A DNA stretch of 64,000 bases from Strongylocentrotus purpuratus (Eukaryota > Echinodermata > Echinoidea > Camarodonta > Strongylocentrotidae). The notes under the pieces are model-generated. The model made no database searches and was not told where the DNA came from. It saw only the letters and a list, made by a program, of their open reading frames with translations. Positions 52,901-59,100 of the stretch are shown in pieces. Location: NCBI RefSeq assembly GCF_000002235.5, contig NW_022145547.1, positions 636,001-700,000 of the forward strand. Reading direction: 5' to 3'. A program made the translations under genes and the position numbers. How positions within the stretch are numbered: position 1 is the stretch's first letter; every line of letters begins with the position of its first letter.

Positions 52901-53405
52901 GCGGATCTAGGGGCTTCGGCGGTTTAACCCCCCCCCCCCCCCAAGTGAGAAAAAAAGGGGGGAAAGAAAGAAAAAAAGTAGGAGAAAAAAGAAGGAAAAA
53001 AAGTAAAACAGTGAAACGGCACGATTTTTGGAAAATTCTGGATCCGCCACTGGGTCACCCCCCCCCCCCCCCCCCCCCCCATTGGCAAAAAACTAGATCC
53101 GCCCCTAGTTATTTCTGACGTCGAGACTGGACACACCGACATGCATGATGGACGCTCCGAAATGCCCCGAGTATAAGAGGATGCCCCATGAGTCCCCTGG
53201 GGCTAAGAAATATTACAGGAGTAATAGTTTTCTAAAGGCGTGGCACAATAATTACTGAAAAAACTTGATAACTTCACTACGTATGCATATTCAGTGCCAG
53301 ATCTCTGCAAATCAAATATTTTAAATTTCTAATCATGTTGTGCTTTTACTTACGTATTGGATCACCGAGACAATCCTTAACGGTTTCTATCAAATCAAAT
53401 ACCAT
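3517..53405 (-). CDS. MAST: MAST-family Ser/Thr kinase gene, 5' part (gene-level model)
   Basis: Minus-strand gene whose two best-supported exons (6992-7306, 3517-3545) encode the N-terminal signature of microtubule-associated Ser/Thr kinases: RRGSLG, then SNLTRMR, then GQSAPSL, then KELSLVRRG across a splice. MAST proteins are AGC-type kinases with a DUF1908 domain, kinase domain and PDZ domain; none of those is in the window, so the gene continues past position 1. Upstream on the same strand lie a SAM-domain exon (48305-48666) and other candidate first exons (19638-19745, 22435-22506, 27362-27448, 36629-36670, 53354-53405). All those feeding the 7306 acceptor end in phase 0, as required. 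The span to 53405 is a model: exons 1-2 and the SAM link are inferred from splice sites and phase, and no transcript supports them here. The first intron could exceed 40 kb. Confidence 0.6.
4148..4213. repeat. Short AGAAGGG hairpin family, copy 1
   Basis: ACTGAGAGACAGAAGGGAGT faces CACCCTTCTGGCTCTCAACA. Related hairpins are at 4820-4880, 7629-7692 and 9794-9864. Confidence 0.65.
4820..4880. repeat. Short AGAAGGG hairpin family, copy 2
   Basis: TCTGAGCAAGAAGGGCATT faces GCACCTTGTGGCTCTGCA. Confidence 0.6.
6718..6780. repeat. 63-bp hairpin
   Basis: GGCCTTGTTCACATG and TATGTGAACAAGCC are inverted around a GC-rich centre; probably a minimal MITE. Confidence 0.6.
6992..7306 (-). CDS. MAST: MAST N-terminal signature exon (105 codons)
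   Basis: Internal exon of exactly 105 codons, phase 0 at both ends. The acceptor is TTTTTTGTGCAG before TCTGAT; the donor is TTG/GTGAGT. Residue 1 is the Ser of SDGEDCG. A basic stretch is followed by RRGSLG (47-52), SNLTRMR (85-91) and GQSAPSLSASL (95-105). These three blocks occur in the same order in MAST2 and MAST4, upstream of KELSLPRRG, and the next exon supplies that motif. Ser50 in RRGS fits a basophilic-kinase (PKA-like) site; that is a motif match only. The region is low-complexity and probably unstructured. Codon use and GC content stand out from the AT-rich introns. This is the common exon into which all proposed alternative first exons would splice. Confidence 0.95.
7629..7692. 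repeat. Short AGAAGGG hairpin family, copy 3
   Basis: GAGAACAAGAAGGGAATTAA faces TCAACGTCCTTCTAGCTCTC. Confidence 0.65.
8254..8274. repeat. (AT)n microsatellite
   Basis: AT dinucleotides of about 20 bp. Confidence 0.9.
9527..9783 (+). repeat. 52-bp tandem repeat, five copies
   Basis: Starts AGTGTATCT at 9527, 9579, 9631, 9683 and 9732; each unit contains CTCAATCTTTGCAATTTC. One unit is 3 bp short. Confidence 0.92.
9794..9864. repeat. Short AGAAGGG hairpin family, copy 4
   Basis: GTGAACAAGAAGGGCATTAT faces GAGTTAATGTCCTTGTGGCT, immediately after the 52-bp tandem array. Confidence 0.6.
10748..10800. repeat. (CT)n microsatellite
   Basis: Uninterrupted CT dinucleotides of more than 30 bp followed by an interrupted tail. 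Confidence 0.95.
12495..12910. repeat. ~140-bp tandem repeat, three copies
   Basis: CTCGAGAACCT at 12531 and 12667 and its variant CTTGAGAACC at 12812 mark three diverged units of 136-145 bp. Each also carries GAGGCATAAGCC (or AGGCATAAGCC) and TTTACATGCAGCAC-like sequence. This explains the open frames on both strands. Confidence 0.88.
14971..15370 (+). repeat. 143-bp tandem repeat (left arm)
   Basis: Units start at 14971, 15114 and 15257, exactly 143 bp apart and nearly identical (third copy incomplete). Each contains several GCAAGCTTGC palindromes. Long open frames here are by-products of the repeat. Confidence 0.9.
17039..17076. repeat. (TG)n microsatellite inside the foldback-like element
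   Basis: GTGTGTGTG tracts interrupted by AGGG. Confidence 0.9.
17791..18416. repeat. 282-bp direct repeat with an inverted third copy (right arm)
   Basis: Sequence beginning GGGAGCTTGCGCAAGCTT at 17791 recurs at 18073. The segment 18195-18286 then recurs in reverse complement at about 18322-18416, so the right arm can fold into a long hairpin with a loop of about 35 nt. Confidence 0.88.
19638..19745 (-). CDS. Candidate alternative first coding exon of MAST (36 codons)
   Basis: From ATG at 19745 the minus strand reads 36 open codons (MGSSVMRSFRTAVGH... ending ...PPALGCM) straight into a good donor, ATG/GTAAGG. The phase is 0, which matches the MAST acceptor at 7306. There is an in-frame TGA just upstream, so this would be a true initiator exon. 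The C-terminal half contains CHHCPNYEPP, a Cys/His-rich stretch I do not recognise. GC content is above the surroundings. Chance phase-0 ATG-to-donor stretches do occur, so this remains a candidate. No core promoter motif was identified. Confidence 0.45.
20095..20611. mobile_element. 517-bp element with 24-bp terminal inverted repeats
   Basis: Starts AAAGGTACTATGTCCC and ends in its exact reverse complement; the match continues through TTTGCAG with one mismatch. A second copy in opposite orientation lies at 49205-49751. Confidence 0.85.
20669..20760. repeat. Partial relative of the 47.4-kb element
   Basis: GAGACCAATGGTGAGAGCAA through CCTGCCATAGTT is clearly related to 47550-47610; only one arm is present. 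Confidence 0.7.
22435..22506 (-). CDS. Candidate alternative first coding exon of MAST (24 codons)
   Basis: ATG at 22506 (context TTGCTATGG) opens 24 codons, MDYLTTLWRKSRSRKLGFK..., running into a strong donor AAG/GTAAGAG in phase 0. The encoded peptide is strongly basic, like the tails that often precede kinase N-terminal regions, but I recognise no homologue. An inverted-repeat hairpin (22618-22683) lies just upstream. If spliced to the common exon at 7306, the join stays in frame. It could be chance. Confidence 0.4.
22618..22683. repeat. 66-bp hairpin upstream of the 22.5-kb candidate exon
   Basis: GTGACAGAGTGTCCC pairs with GGGAGACTCTGTAAC; an inner pair is GTTGTTA with TAACAAA. Confidence 0.5.
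24474..24592. repeat. Hairpin repeat with TTTTCACGAAGTGACA arms
   Basis: TTTTCACGAAGTGACA and its exact complement lie about 50 bp apart. Outer sequence (AAATGTCATC / CGAAATGTCAT) extends the arms, so both strands carry similar open frames. Confidence 0.75.
25443..25740. repeat. Purine-rich tract
   Basis: About 300 bp rich in GGAAGGAGAGA-type sequence on the plus strand, with TG interruptions. The opposite-strand polyPhe/Ser/Pro frames are artefacts. Confidence 0.85.
26030..26056. repeat. Poly-G run
   Basis: A homopolymer of about 27 G residues. Confidence 0.95.
27362..27448 (-). CDS. Candidate alternative first coding exon of MAST (29 codons)
   Basis: On the minus strand ATG at 27448 opens 29 codons (MMSDLECDVVMSLVQRRPR...) that end at a strong donor, CATTGTG/GTAAGTGAC, in phase 0. 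An in-frame TGA lies 12 nt upstream, so the start is well defined. The exon is much richer in GC and CpG than its surroundings. It is followed upstream by about 1.3 kb of CpG-bearing, repeat-poor sequence (27449-28760) that looks like a 5' UTR plus promoter. It could join directly to the MAST exon at 7306. Among the alternative first exons entering 7306 it has the best sequence support. Confidence 0.6.
27449..28760 (-). promoter_or_regulatory. Probable promoter/5' UTR of the 27.4-kb alternative MAST exon
   Basis: Relatively CpG-containing and repeat-poor stretch directly upstream (minus strand) of the candidate exon at 27362-27448. It includes CACCGCCGCTG and CCACCGTCGT near 28665-28690, in contrast to the AT-rich introns on both sides. 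There is a possible untranslated-exon donor at about 28695 (GCA/GTGAGTGAGG). Open frames here are short and unconvincing. Confidence 0.4.
31293..31525. repeat. (TTTCTC)n/(CT)n pyrimidine tract
   Basis: About 230 bp of almost pure pyrimidine: TTTCTC hexamers, then CT dinucleotides, then mixed units. Confidence 0.95.
31611..31945. repeat. 168-bp tandem duplication
   Basis: GATATAGGGAAAA at 31611 and again at 31779. The two copies are nearly identical through GGACTAGCTTTCAAACAAC, consistent with a recent duplication. Confidence 0.9.
32755..33140. promoter_or_regulatory. CpG-rich island with PBX/MEIS, E-box and POU-type motifs
   Basis: About 385 bp of CpG-dense sequence inside an AT-rich intron. 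It carries TGACGTCG (32983-32990), the PBX-MEIS composite TGATTGACAG (33044-33053) overlapping E-box CAGCTG (33051-33056), octamer ATGCAAAT (33058-33065), and AAGATGGCG (33087-33095; YY1-like). It may be an intronic enhancer or cryptic promoter, or the CpG-rich core of a transposon. No flanking inverted repeat was found and no spliced exon could be assigned. Confidence 0.4.
35116..35146. repeat. Poly-C run
   Basis: A homopolymer of about 31 C residues, among the longest in the window. Confidence 0.95.
35216..35285. repeat. (AAT)n-AAAGCGC dispersed repeat
   Basis: AATAATAATAATA followed by AAAGCGCACTT and AAGGCGCTTTACAAA. Similar (AAT)n next to ATAGCGC occurs at 15551-15585, 42448-42500 and 49046-49115, suggesting a small mobile element associated with AAT microsatellites. 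Confidence 0.55.
36629..36670 (-). CDS. Weak candidate first coding exon (14 codons) next to a CRE
   Basis: ATG at 36670 (or 36652) leads in phase 0 to donor GAG/GTAAGC, encoding MQAGLSMRTERLYE. The exon is short, so chance is a real explanation. What lifts it is a perfect TGACGTCA palindrome 44 bp upstream (36714-36721) and an inverted CCAAT motif between them. Splicing to the MAST exon at 7306 would be in frame. Confidence 0.25.
36714..36721. promoter_or_regulatory. Perfect CRE palindrome
   Basis: TGACGTCA in a longer palindrome ACTGACGTCAGT, with ATTGG/CCAAT 30 bp away, just upstream (minus strand) of the weak candidate exon at 36629-36670. Confidence 0.35.
42955..43287. mobile_element. 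333-bp inverted-repeat element
   Basis: Ends TAAGGCCAAACGCACACTAT and the complement of ACAGTGTACGCCAGGCCTA give ~22-bp imperfect terminal repeats. Interior is AT-rich and non-coding. Confidence 0.6.
43598..43980. repeat. Long pyrimidine tract with (CT)n
   Basis: About 380 bp dominated by C and T, with two CT microsatellites near 43863-43908 and 43930-43975. Confidence 0.95.
45916..46052. mobile_element. Tigger/pogo-type MITE
   Basis: Terminal inverted repeats CAGTCAAACCTG...TAGTGACC and their complement GGTCACTATAGTCAGGTTTGACTG (quoted in part: GGTTTGACTG) bound 137 bp, flanked on both sides by TA. A CAG...CTG end with TA duplication is typical of Tc1/mariner-superfamily pogo/Tigger elements. 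Confidence 0.85.
46103..46358. mobile_element. ~255-bp MITE, copy 1
   Basis: Contains TTGCCCTTTAGGTGCCAAAA near one end and AAGGGCAATACAACAT near the other, inside TAATGCCT / AGGCCTAATGG ends. The copy at 61280-61532 shows the same order of blocks. Confidence 0.8.
47351..47648. mobile_element. ~298-bp inverted-repeat element
   Basis: Arms of about 75 bp: GTGTTTCACAAA...TAGATCAACTTTAAGTTAG on the left and the matching complement on the right, ending TTTGTGAAACATC. A partial relative (AGTGGCACGAGC...CCTGCCATAGTT) lies at 20669-20760. Confidence 0.82.
48305..48666 (-). CDS. SAM-domain exon (possible N-terminal module of MAST)
   Basis: Minus-strand exon ending at donor GAG/GTGCGT (phase 0). From ATG at 48640 it encodes 112 residues: an acidic start (MMDLKEEEE), a Pro/Ser-rich linker, then a SAM domain at about residues 31-87. 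Hallmarks are NGLESYLKYF, FTLGHFRALTEDDLEDDYGV and PDRIKLMRAV, the usual helix 1, helix 2-3 and long helix 5 pattern. A charged Arg/Asp tail follows. SAM domains mediate homo- and hetero-oligomerisation. An acceptor (GTCAAG before ATGGA) allows the reading frame to extend upstream to 48666 in phase 1; otherwise 48640 is the start and the exon may extend to the acceptor at 48883 as 5' UTR. No other coding exon follows on this strand until the MAST exons. The SAM call is firm; gene membership is inferred. Confidence 0.85.
48857..48883 (-). CDS. Candidate 27-nt microexon upstream of the SAM exon
   Basis: A good acceptor (CCTTTCATACACACAG before GTTGG) and donor (CATTTG/GTGAGA) bound 27 nt. The length is a multiple of three and preserves phase 1 between the candidate first exon at 53354-53405 and the SAM exon starting at 48666. 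The joined frame reads ...DPI-RWMLTEVTF-DGFFDLG... with no stop. Alternatively the acceptor at 48883 starts one long exon whose first part is untranslated. Confidence 0.4.
49205..49751. mobile_element. Second copy of the 20.1-kb element, one end truncated
   Basis: Reverse-complement similarity to 20095-20611 along its length, starting AAAGGTACTA. The far inverted repeat is cut after GCAAAAGGGA. It has gained an ACATGTAC microsatellite near 49680. Confidence 0.82.
49900..50800. repeat. Dispersed-repeat-like sequence with a DR1 nuclear-receptor motif
   Basis: Non-coding stretch between the 49.2-kb element and the 50.9-kb TAGATCTAGA cluster. It contains TGACCTTTGACCT (50182-50194; on the other strand a perfect AGGTCA-A-AGGTCA) among further TGACCT half-sites. 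It ends in a GC-rich block (GCCGCCGCCG; AAAAGCGGCGCC near 50718-50750). Its style suggests an old transposon copy; no second copy is in the window. Confidence 0.4.
50801..52127. other. Upstream region of the SAM exon, possible untranslated exon
   Basis: A strong minus-strand donor, GTTAGAC/GTAAGTAAC (exon edge 51453), could end an untranslated first exon. A CpG-bearing block at 51177-51260 and TAGATCTAGA repeats at 50907-50955 are present. No supported coding sequence. Confidence 0.3.
52128..52199 (+). tRNA. tRNA-Ala (CGC anticodon)
   Basis: 72-nt tRNA gene. The seven-pair acceptor stem (GGGGGTG with CACCTCC, one G-U pair) ends in discriminator A. The A-box segment TAGCTCAGTGG and B box GGTTCAATCCC are intact. 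The anticodon loop TTCGCAT holds CGC, reading GCG alanine codons. The sequence closely follows metazoan tRNA-Ala(CGC), there is no intron, and CCA is not encoded. It is a single copy in the intergenic space between the MAST/SAM gene and R3HDM4. It should be transcribed by RNA polymerase III from its internal promoter. Confidence 0.97.
52215..52219 (+). terminator. Pol III T-run terminator of tRNA-Ala
   Basis: A run of five T residues 16 nt after the tRNA 3' end, the expected RNA polymerase III stop signal. Confidence 0.75.
52897..53106. mobile_element. ~210-bp MITE with GGGGCGGATC ends and poly-C core
   Basis: Ends AGGGGCGGATCTAG and CTAGATCCGCCCCT are inverted repeats. GTTAT-like sequence flanks both ends, a possible short duplication. 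The interior carries two long C runs and a purine-rich tract. Confidence 0.78.
53354..53405 (-). CDS. Candidate first coding exon of the SAM-bearing transcript
   Basis: From ATG at 53405 the minus strand encodes MVFDLIETVKDCLGDPI plus one base, ending at a strong donor, ATAC/GTAAGTAAA. The peptide is amphipathic and protein-like, faintly resembling helices at the end of RWD domains, but no family is assigned. Phase 1 fits the 27-nt exon at 48857-48883. Exon lengths 52 + 27 + 362 total 441 nt, which is 147 whole codons. It lies 2.7 kb from the R3HDM4 start, in divergent orientation. If the donor is not used, the frame stops two codons later. Confidence 0.45.
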
Positions 53406-53645
53406 GATGCTCGATTTAGTGTCTCAATTTACAAGAGGAACATTATCACAAATTGGGGTGCTTCATTAGTTCGGGGTATTTTTTTCTTCAGATTTCTTTA
53501 AAATTTTCAGTCAAAGTAACATAGACACTGAACGTCTGGCCCTATTTTTGTTTTCTTCATCAAGTTGATGTACGCCTAAAGGACATGAAAGTTTTAGTGA
53601 AGAGATTCCCCCCCACCACCACCACCACCACTACCAAAATTATTT

Positions 53646-54581
53646 TGAATTAAAAGGAGGGCAATTTATATATTTTATTTCATAAACAGGAGTTTAGTGT
53701 GCATTCTACCATACAAACCTTTTCAAAGTAGCTCATGCTCAACGATTGTTAATTTCGCTCAAATTATTAAAACACATCAAATACTTTTTGTCTTCTTTTA
53801 AATTATATCCAAGAGACTTCGCTATCATTTAATAGCTACGCATGAACGTTTAAGATTTTTTTTCTTCGAATGTTGAACCTGTGTAGGCCTATTCTTTTTT
53901 TTTTCACTCTGGGGGCACATCATTTTAACAAGATCGTGAGCGAAACTTAATGTGGGCCTATTGAAGCTATGGAGAAAAACTCACAATCTAGACCCTTCAA
54001 ATACGCTTGACGATATCCCGTTTTTTACGAGTGCAAACTTACAGATCCTATAGAAAATATATTCGAGGGAGCAAACCTCCTGAGCTTTAGAAAAGTTTCG
54101 CTTTTTTTTTTTTTTTATTGAATTAAAAGGAGGGCGATTTATATATATTTTATTTCATAAACAGGAGTTTAGTGTGCATTCTACCATACAAACCTTTTCA
54201 AAGTATATGCTCAACGATTGTTAATTTCGCTCAAATTATTAAAACAAATCAAATACTTTTTGTCTTCTTTTAAATTATATCCAAGAGACTTCGCTATCAT
54301 TTAATAGCTACGCATGAACGTTTACGATTTTTTTTCTTCGAATGTTGAACCTATGTAGGCCTATTCTTTTTTTTTCACTCTGGGGGCACATCATTTTAAC
54401 AAGATCGTGAGCGAAACTTAATGTGGGCCTATTGAAGCTATGGAGAAAAACTCACAATCTAGACCCTTCAAATACGCTTGACGATATCCCGTTTTTTACG
54501 AGTGCAAACTTACAGATCCTATAGAAAATATATTCGAGGGAGCAAACCTCCTGAGCTTTAGAAAAGTTTCGCTTTTTTTTT
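53646..54581. repeat. 473-bp tandem duplication
   Basis: Two adjacent copies, 53646-54118 and 54119-54581, starting TGAATTAAAAGGAGGGC and ending in a poly-T tract. They differ mainly by a few substitutions, a 4-bp gap and T-run length, indicating recent origin. They lie between the candidate SAM first exon and R3HDM4. Confidence 0.92.
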
Positions 54582-55869
54582 CTACCTAAAACATTGTTTT
54601 CTTCACGCACTTCACCCTGGATTGGGCATGTTGGGGCGCAATCCATGGAATATCGAATCTGTGAGCTCTTACAAAGTATGATCACTGAACTGGGATATCA
54701 CAAAGAGCGCCCCCCCCCTCCCCCCTCCCCCCCCCCCCCCCCCCCCCCCCTCCTGTCCGCGTTTGAGAGACGTTGGGATTTTTTTTTCTTCCCCCGAGAA
54801 ACTTTGTAACGGAGTGGGTTTGTAAAGGATAGCGCAAAACAAAAAAGACAGAGATCGGTAATCTCATGATATCATTACCCCCCCCCCCATTTTTTCTTTG
54901 TAAGAAGTAGAAGAAATAATGATTCGGCAATAATTGTTTTTGACTATTTTTTCTTCATATGCTTTATGCAAATGTCAAAGTAAATATATTTTCAAGGTTT
55001 CAGAACTTACGTGGACTATAATAAAGATCTTGAATTGCAAAAAAGAAAAAGAAAGTGTCCTTGCACTTTTGTTTTGCTAATGTTGTATAGGTACATAATT
55101 ATGTGCATGTATAATTGCCTACATCTTAGTGTAAATTTCCCGGTATAAATTTACCCCGCCCCCCCCCCCACTCAGTGTTATTTAGGGTAAGCATTTGCTT
55201 GTTCCCTCTTTTTGAAAGCACCCCCTATCTGAGGACTCACATCTCACATTTCCGAACCCCCCTTTTGCGGGCTTTTCGCAGGCTTTTCCTGCCTTGGAGA
55301 CCCCCCTAAATCATGAAAAATGCTCAATGTACCCCCGGCCTAAATTCGGAATCATTTCTCAGGAGTCCAAAGAGATGAGAGAAAAACAGAAAAAACACCC
55401 CCTTTTCAAATTAATCTCCGGGTGAAAAGTTTATACACCCCCCCCCCCTTTTTTTTTTTTACAATTACAGGGTCGGACTTTGTCGCACAAAAAGTACCCC
55501 TTTACCGGACATTTTGGTAACACGCATGGGGTCCGTCCGTTCTCGGAGTGGGGGGGGGGGGGGGGGGGCGGGAAATTTACTCTTCGTGAGGTTTTGATCT
55601 ACGTTATACTGCTTTTTAGTAATCTTTTTATATTTAGGCCTAGACCTACTTGTCAATATTTTGATTTTTTTTTTTTTATTGTTTCAATAAAATACATTAG
55701 AACAAAAATAGCACTGGTCAAAAAATGATTTACTTGCCTAAATTAAACAACAACATCATAGACCTATCATGGCTAGTAGGGGTATGATGGGGTAAACAAT
55801 TATTTAGGTACCAATTATTTAGCCCCCTGCCCGATGCCCAGCCAGCCAGAGCGACCTGAGGCGCGCCCA
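54582..55869. other. Intergenic, C- and T-run rich
   Basis: Many C runs (54710-54750, 54879, 55157, 55438), a G run at 55551-55568 and T runs, with no coding support; the region separates the divergent genes. Confidence 0.6.
54710..54750. repeat. Poly-C run, interrupted
   Basis: C runs separated by single T residues, about 40 bp. Confidence 0.95.
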
Positions 55870-56075
55870 TTTTTTCCCCAGGCGCGCCCATAATACACAT
55901 ATACGTAACCGCTGCATCCAATGCTATTGTGTGTATACGTCCGCTTAGCCTGTGTACTATTGTGTACTGCGAACGTAAACAACCGGCGTCTTGGCGATTT
56001 GTGTTGGCTTCAGCTCATTCACAGTTATCTTAAATTCTCGAAACAGTAACTCAGGACAGACGATCTAAAAGAATC
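55870..56075 (+). promoter_or_regulatory. Probable R3HDM4 promoter and 5' UTR
   Basis: The last 200 bp before the R3HDM4 start codon have more CpG (GGCGCGCC, ACGTAACCG, AACGTAAAC) than the poly-C/poly-T sequence further upstream. They contain a CCAAT motif at 55918. No TATA box was identified, as expected for a housekeeping-type promoter. Confidence 0.35.
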
Positions 56076-56128
56076 ATGGGTCTACTAAAAGATGAAGAAC
56101 ATGTGAAAGATAATAGAAATGCTGCAGG
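56076..56128 (+). CDS. R3HDM4: R3HDM4 exon 1 (coding part)
   Basis: Begins MGLLKDEEHVKDNRNAA; ends GCAGG/GTAAGT in phase 2. This is the poorly conserved N-terminus. The 5' untranslated start is not determined. Confidence 0.88.
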
Positions 56129-59100
56129 GTAAGTTTTTAATATAAAAAACTGTTGAACATGCTGAAAAATGGAATCACTGCCCTGCACACTCACGTCACT
56201 CAGTCACTGATCACTGCAATGCAGTGGCGCAACAACCGGCCTTCCGTGAATTCCGTTTGTGCGCCTTATGCTTAGGCCTATATCATTATGTATGATGTAG
56301 ATCTACACCAAAATAATCAATGTTTTTATCCTGCATCAAATTGGGAATGCTTAAAACAGCTATTTTTGTGTAATGTTGGTTCCGTCGGAAACAAAAACCT
56401 ATGTGGTGTAGATCTAGAGTCTAGACTACATGAAAAAGACCTGATTTCGAATAGCAGGGCATTTGATTAGTATTCCTGGAAAGATTCGCTTATGCGACAG
56501 CTAGATCTACCCAAATTGAAGGTTATATAGTGATAGGGTTAAAGTAGATTCCTTCATTATTATATTATAACTCTGTCACTAACCCTAACAGTTAGGATGT
56601 GGGCGCATGTACAGTAATGTCTGTGTAATTTTAGGTGGCTGTTGCAAAAGGAAATCTTTCCGTAATCCTTTTCAGGGGAGATTCTTCCAAACTGACCAAG
56701 AAAAACCAATGCATGTATGCCCAGCATAGCGCTTCATCGTATGTACATTGAGACCCAGAACAAAAAAGCTCGCAAATTATCATCTTCACCAGAAATAAAC
56801 CTCTCTATTAAAGCCTTAATAAATATCTGTCGTCCCCTACAGGTTGATTGAGACTCCGACAAGCCTAGAGCCGTCAGCCGTGAAGACAGACCCCAAGGGA
56901 CTTTCCCCTAAGAAGACTCTGCCCTCTACTTCATTCTCCAATTCACCTCGCCGCAAGAAGAAGACGGGCATCAGACAAGCAAGGAGGATTGATAATAGTA
57001 ATTCAAAATTTATGCTTTTTGTGTGGTTTTTCTTGGAACGGTGTATGAGACCCAGGTGTGAGGAGGTATATAGTTAGTTGGTATAATGCACGATAAGTGT
57101 CAAATAAATCCTATGAAGATACATAGTGAAGGACTAGGAAATATGGAATGGGGGATATGTTCCAGCTTGTACAAGTGAATTCAAAAATCAAAATGGAATA
57201 TGGAATAAAGATTAGAGTCCTGTAAACTTGATGTACAATAGTGCCTGAAGTTGGTTAAAGTAGGCTTTTCTACTTTTGTACTATAATCCATTTACTAAAA
57301 CGAAAGACAAAATAATTTCTTATTTGGATTTGGATTTTGCTTGTAATTTTAGTACCATGAGTCATAGCTTCATTAAGTGTAATTCAAGGATCATGTTAGA
57401 AACAAAATAGGGGTTCATTACTAAAGTTATATCCATGAAAGATTGATTATAGTGAATGTGAAGATTTTAAATTGGCCATGCTCCAAGCAATTCTGAATGG
57501 GATTGTATTACAGCAGTGGTCTGAAATTCTGTAACTTTGTTAGAGATTTGTGCAAACGTTACAGGGAAATCCACAGAGTTATAGAATTGGGATAAACTTT
57601 AGAAATTCTTTAGTTCGACAAATTGAAGTTCTAAAATTCAGAGGATCTTTTGCTCAGGTCTTGTGTCAAAACCTGCTTTTAACCTGAAAGGTTGTTTTTT
57701 ATTTTCAGACAATTTTCTGAAGACATTGCTTGATGACGACTTCCAGGCAGGAGAGCCGGATATCGGTGATTTTATCTCCTCTCATTCAAGTGCATTTGAA
57801 CAACTTTTTCTGCAGGAGAAAAATATGGAGGTAAGCTCACTCCTTCATGATCACCTCTGATGATTACATCTTCATGGTCTTTTGGACCATTCATCCTACA
57901 CTGTCATAGTCCTTTCCATGTTATGCGTTGTCTGGAGGACCCTGAAAGTAGCATACTACTCTAAATCTGATCCTAAACCTTTACAACTACATGTATGTGT
58001 TGATGTAGGACCAAGGGTTGCTAAGACCAATATGGTGTCAACCTTTTGACCCACAAACATTTTTTATCATCTGTCATGCTAAATTTTATACTTCAGGTGA
58101 TTTTTTTTCCTTCAATTCCTAAAAGACTTTGGATGGTATGTATTGTATTCTCAAAACTACAATGTATGTTGTTTTTTATGCTAATTAGAGGTATATGAAG
58201 GCTTTGAAATTCACATGGACTGTAAGCTTTTAATTCAGTATGGGATAGGTTTAAATTTTACAACTCTGGAACCCATTCTGATATTGTTAACCTGGCCAGC
58301 GTTTCTCGAAACCGTCATAAGTACAAGATCACCGACATCCCATTGACACGCGTGTATTAAGTTTAACACACGTTTCAATGGGATTTCGGTGAACTTGTAG
58401 TTATGACGGTTTCGAGAAACGCTGCCCTGTTGACTACTGAATTCTCTCATTCCCACAGGTTTTAATACAGGGGGCCAGATGAGATCTGGAGGGTGTTTCA
58501 CAAAGCCTTTTTTTAATGACAAATGAAAAAACTCAGTGACAAATCTGCTGATAACCAAGCAGAAGCAAGGATTTCAGGAGCTTATAACAAAACCTGTCAT
58601 TTGTCACTGATGACAAGTTCTGTGAAACAGGGCTCAGATGAGCAAGGTGGGGGATCTATTACCGTTTTGGGTAATTTGCAATCGGCTCATAATAATCATG
58701 AATATGACGCTATTATTTTTGCCTTTGTTTTGTTTCAGATATGGAGCGAGTTCATGAACCGTTCTGGAGAGGAGCAGGATCGATTCCTACAGGAGGTGGA
58801 GGAAGGCATGATCAAGGTCGCCAAGAAAGCATCTCTGGAACAAGATAACAATGGAAACGCTTTTACCAAGCTAGAGATTCCTACTAAAGAAGAGACCCCT
58901 GTGGATATCCAGGACAAGAGAAGTGGTAAGATTGGTAGCATTTGCAGCCATCTTTAAAAACACTTTTTGAACGAGTTGAAATACCATATTTTGTTAATTA
59001 ATCTTAAACAAATCTGGATATTCACCCCAATCTCAAAGCTAAACCCCAGGAAAATATGTGCTATACCAAATTTTAATTGCTTGATTGGTGTACTTTAAAT

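Noticed and set aside
54594-55728. Pro-rich and Gly-rich frames
   Set aside because: Translations of poly-C and poly-G runs.
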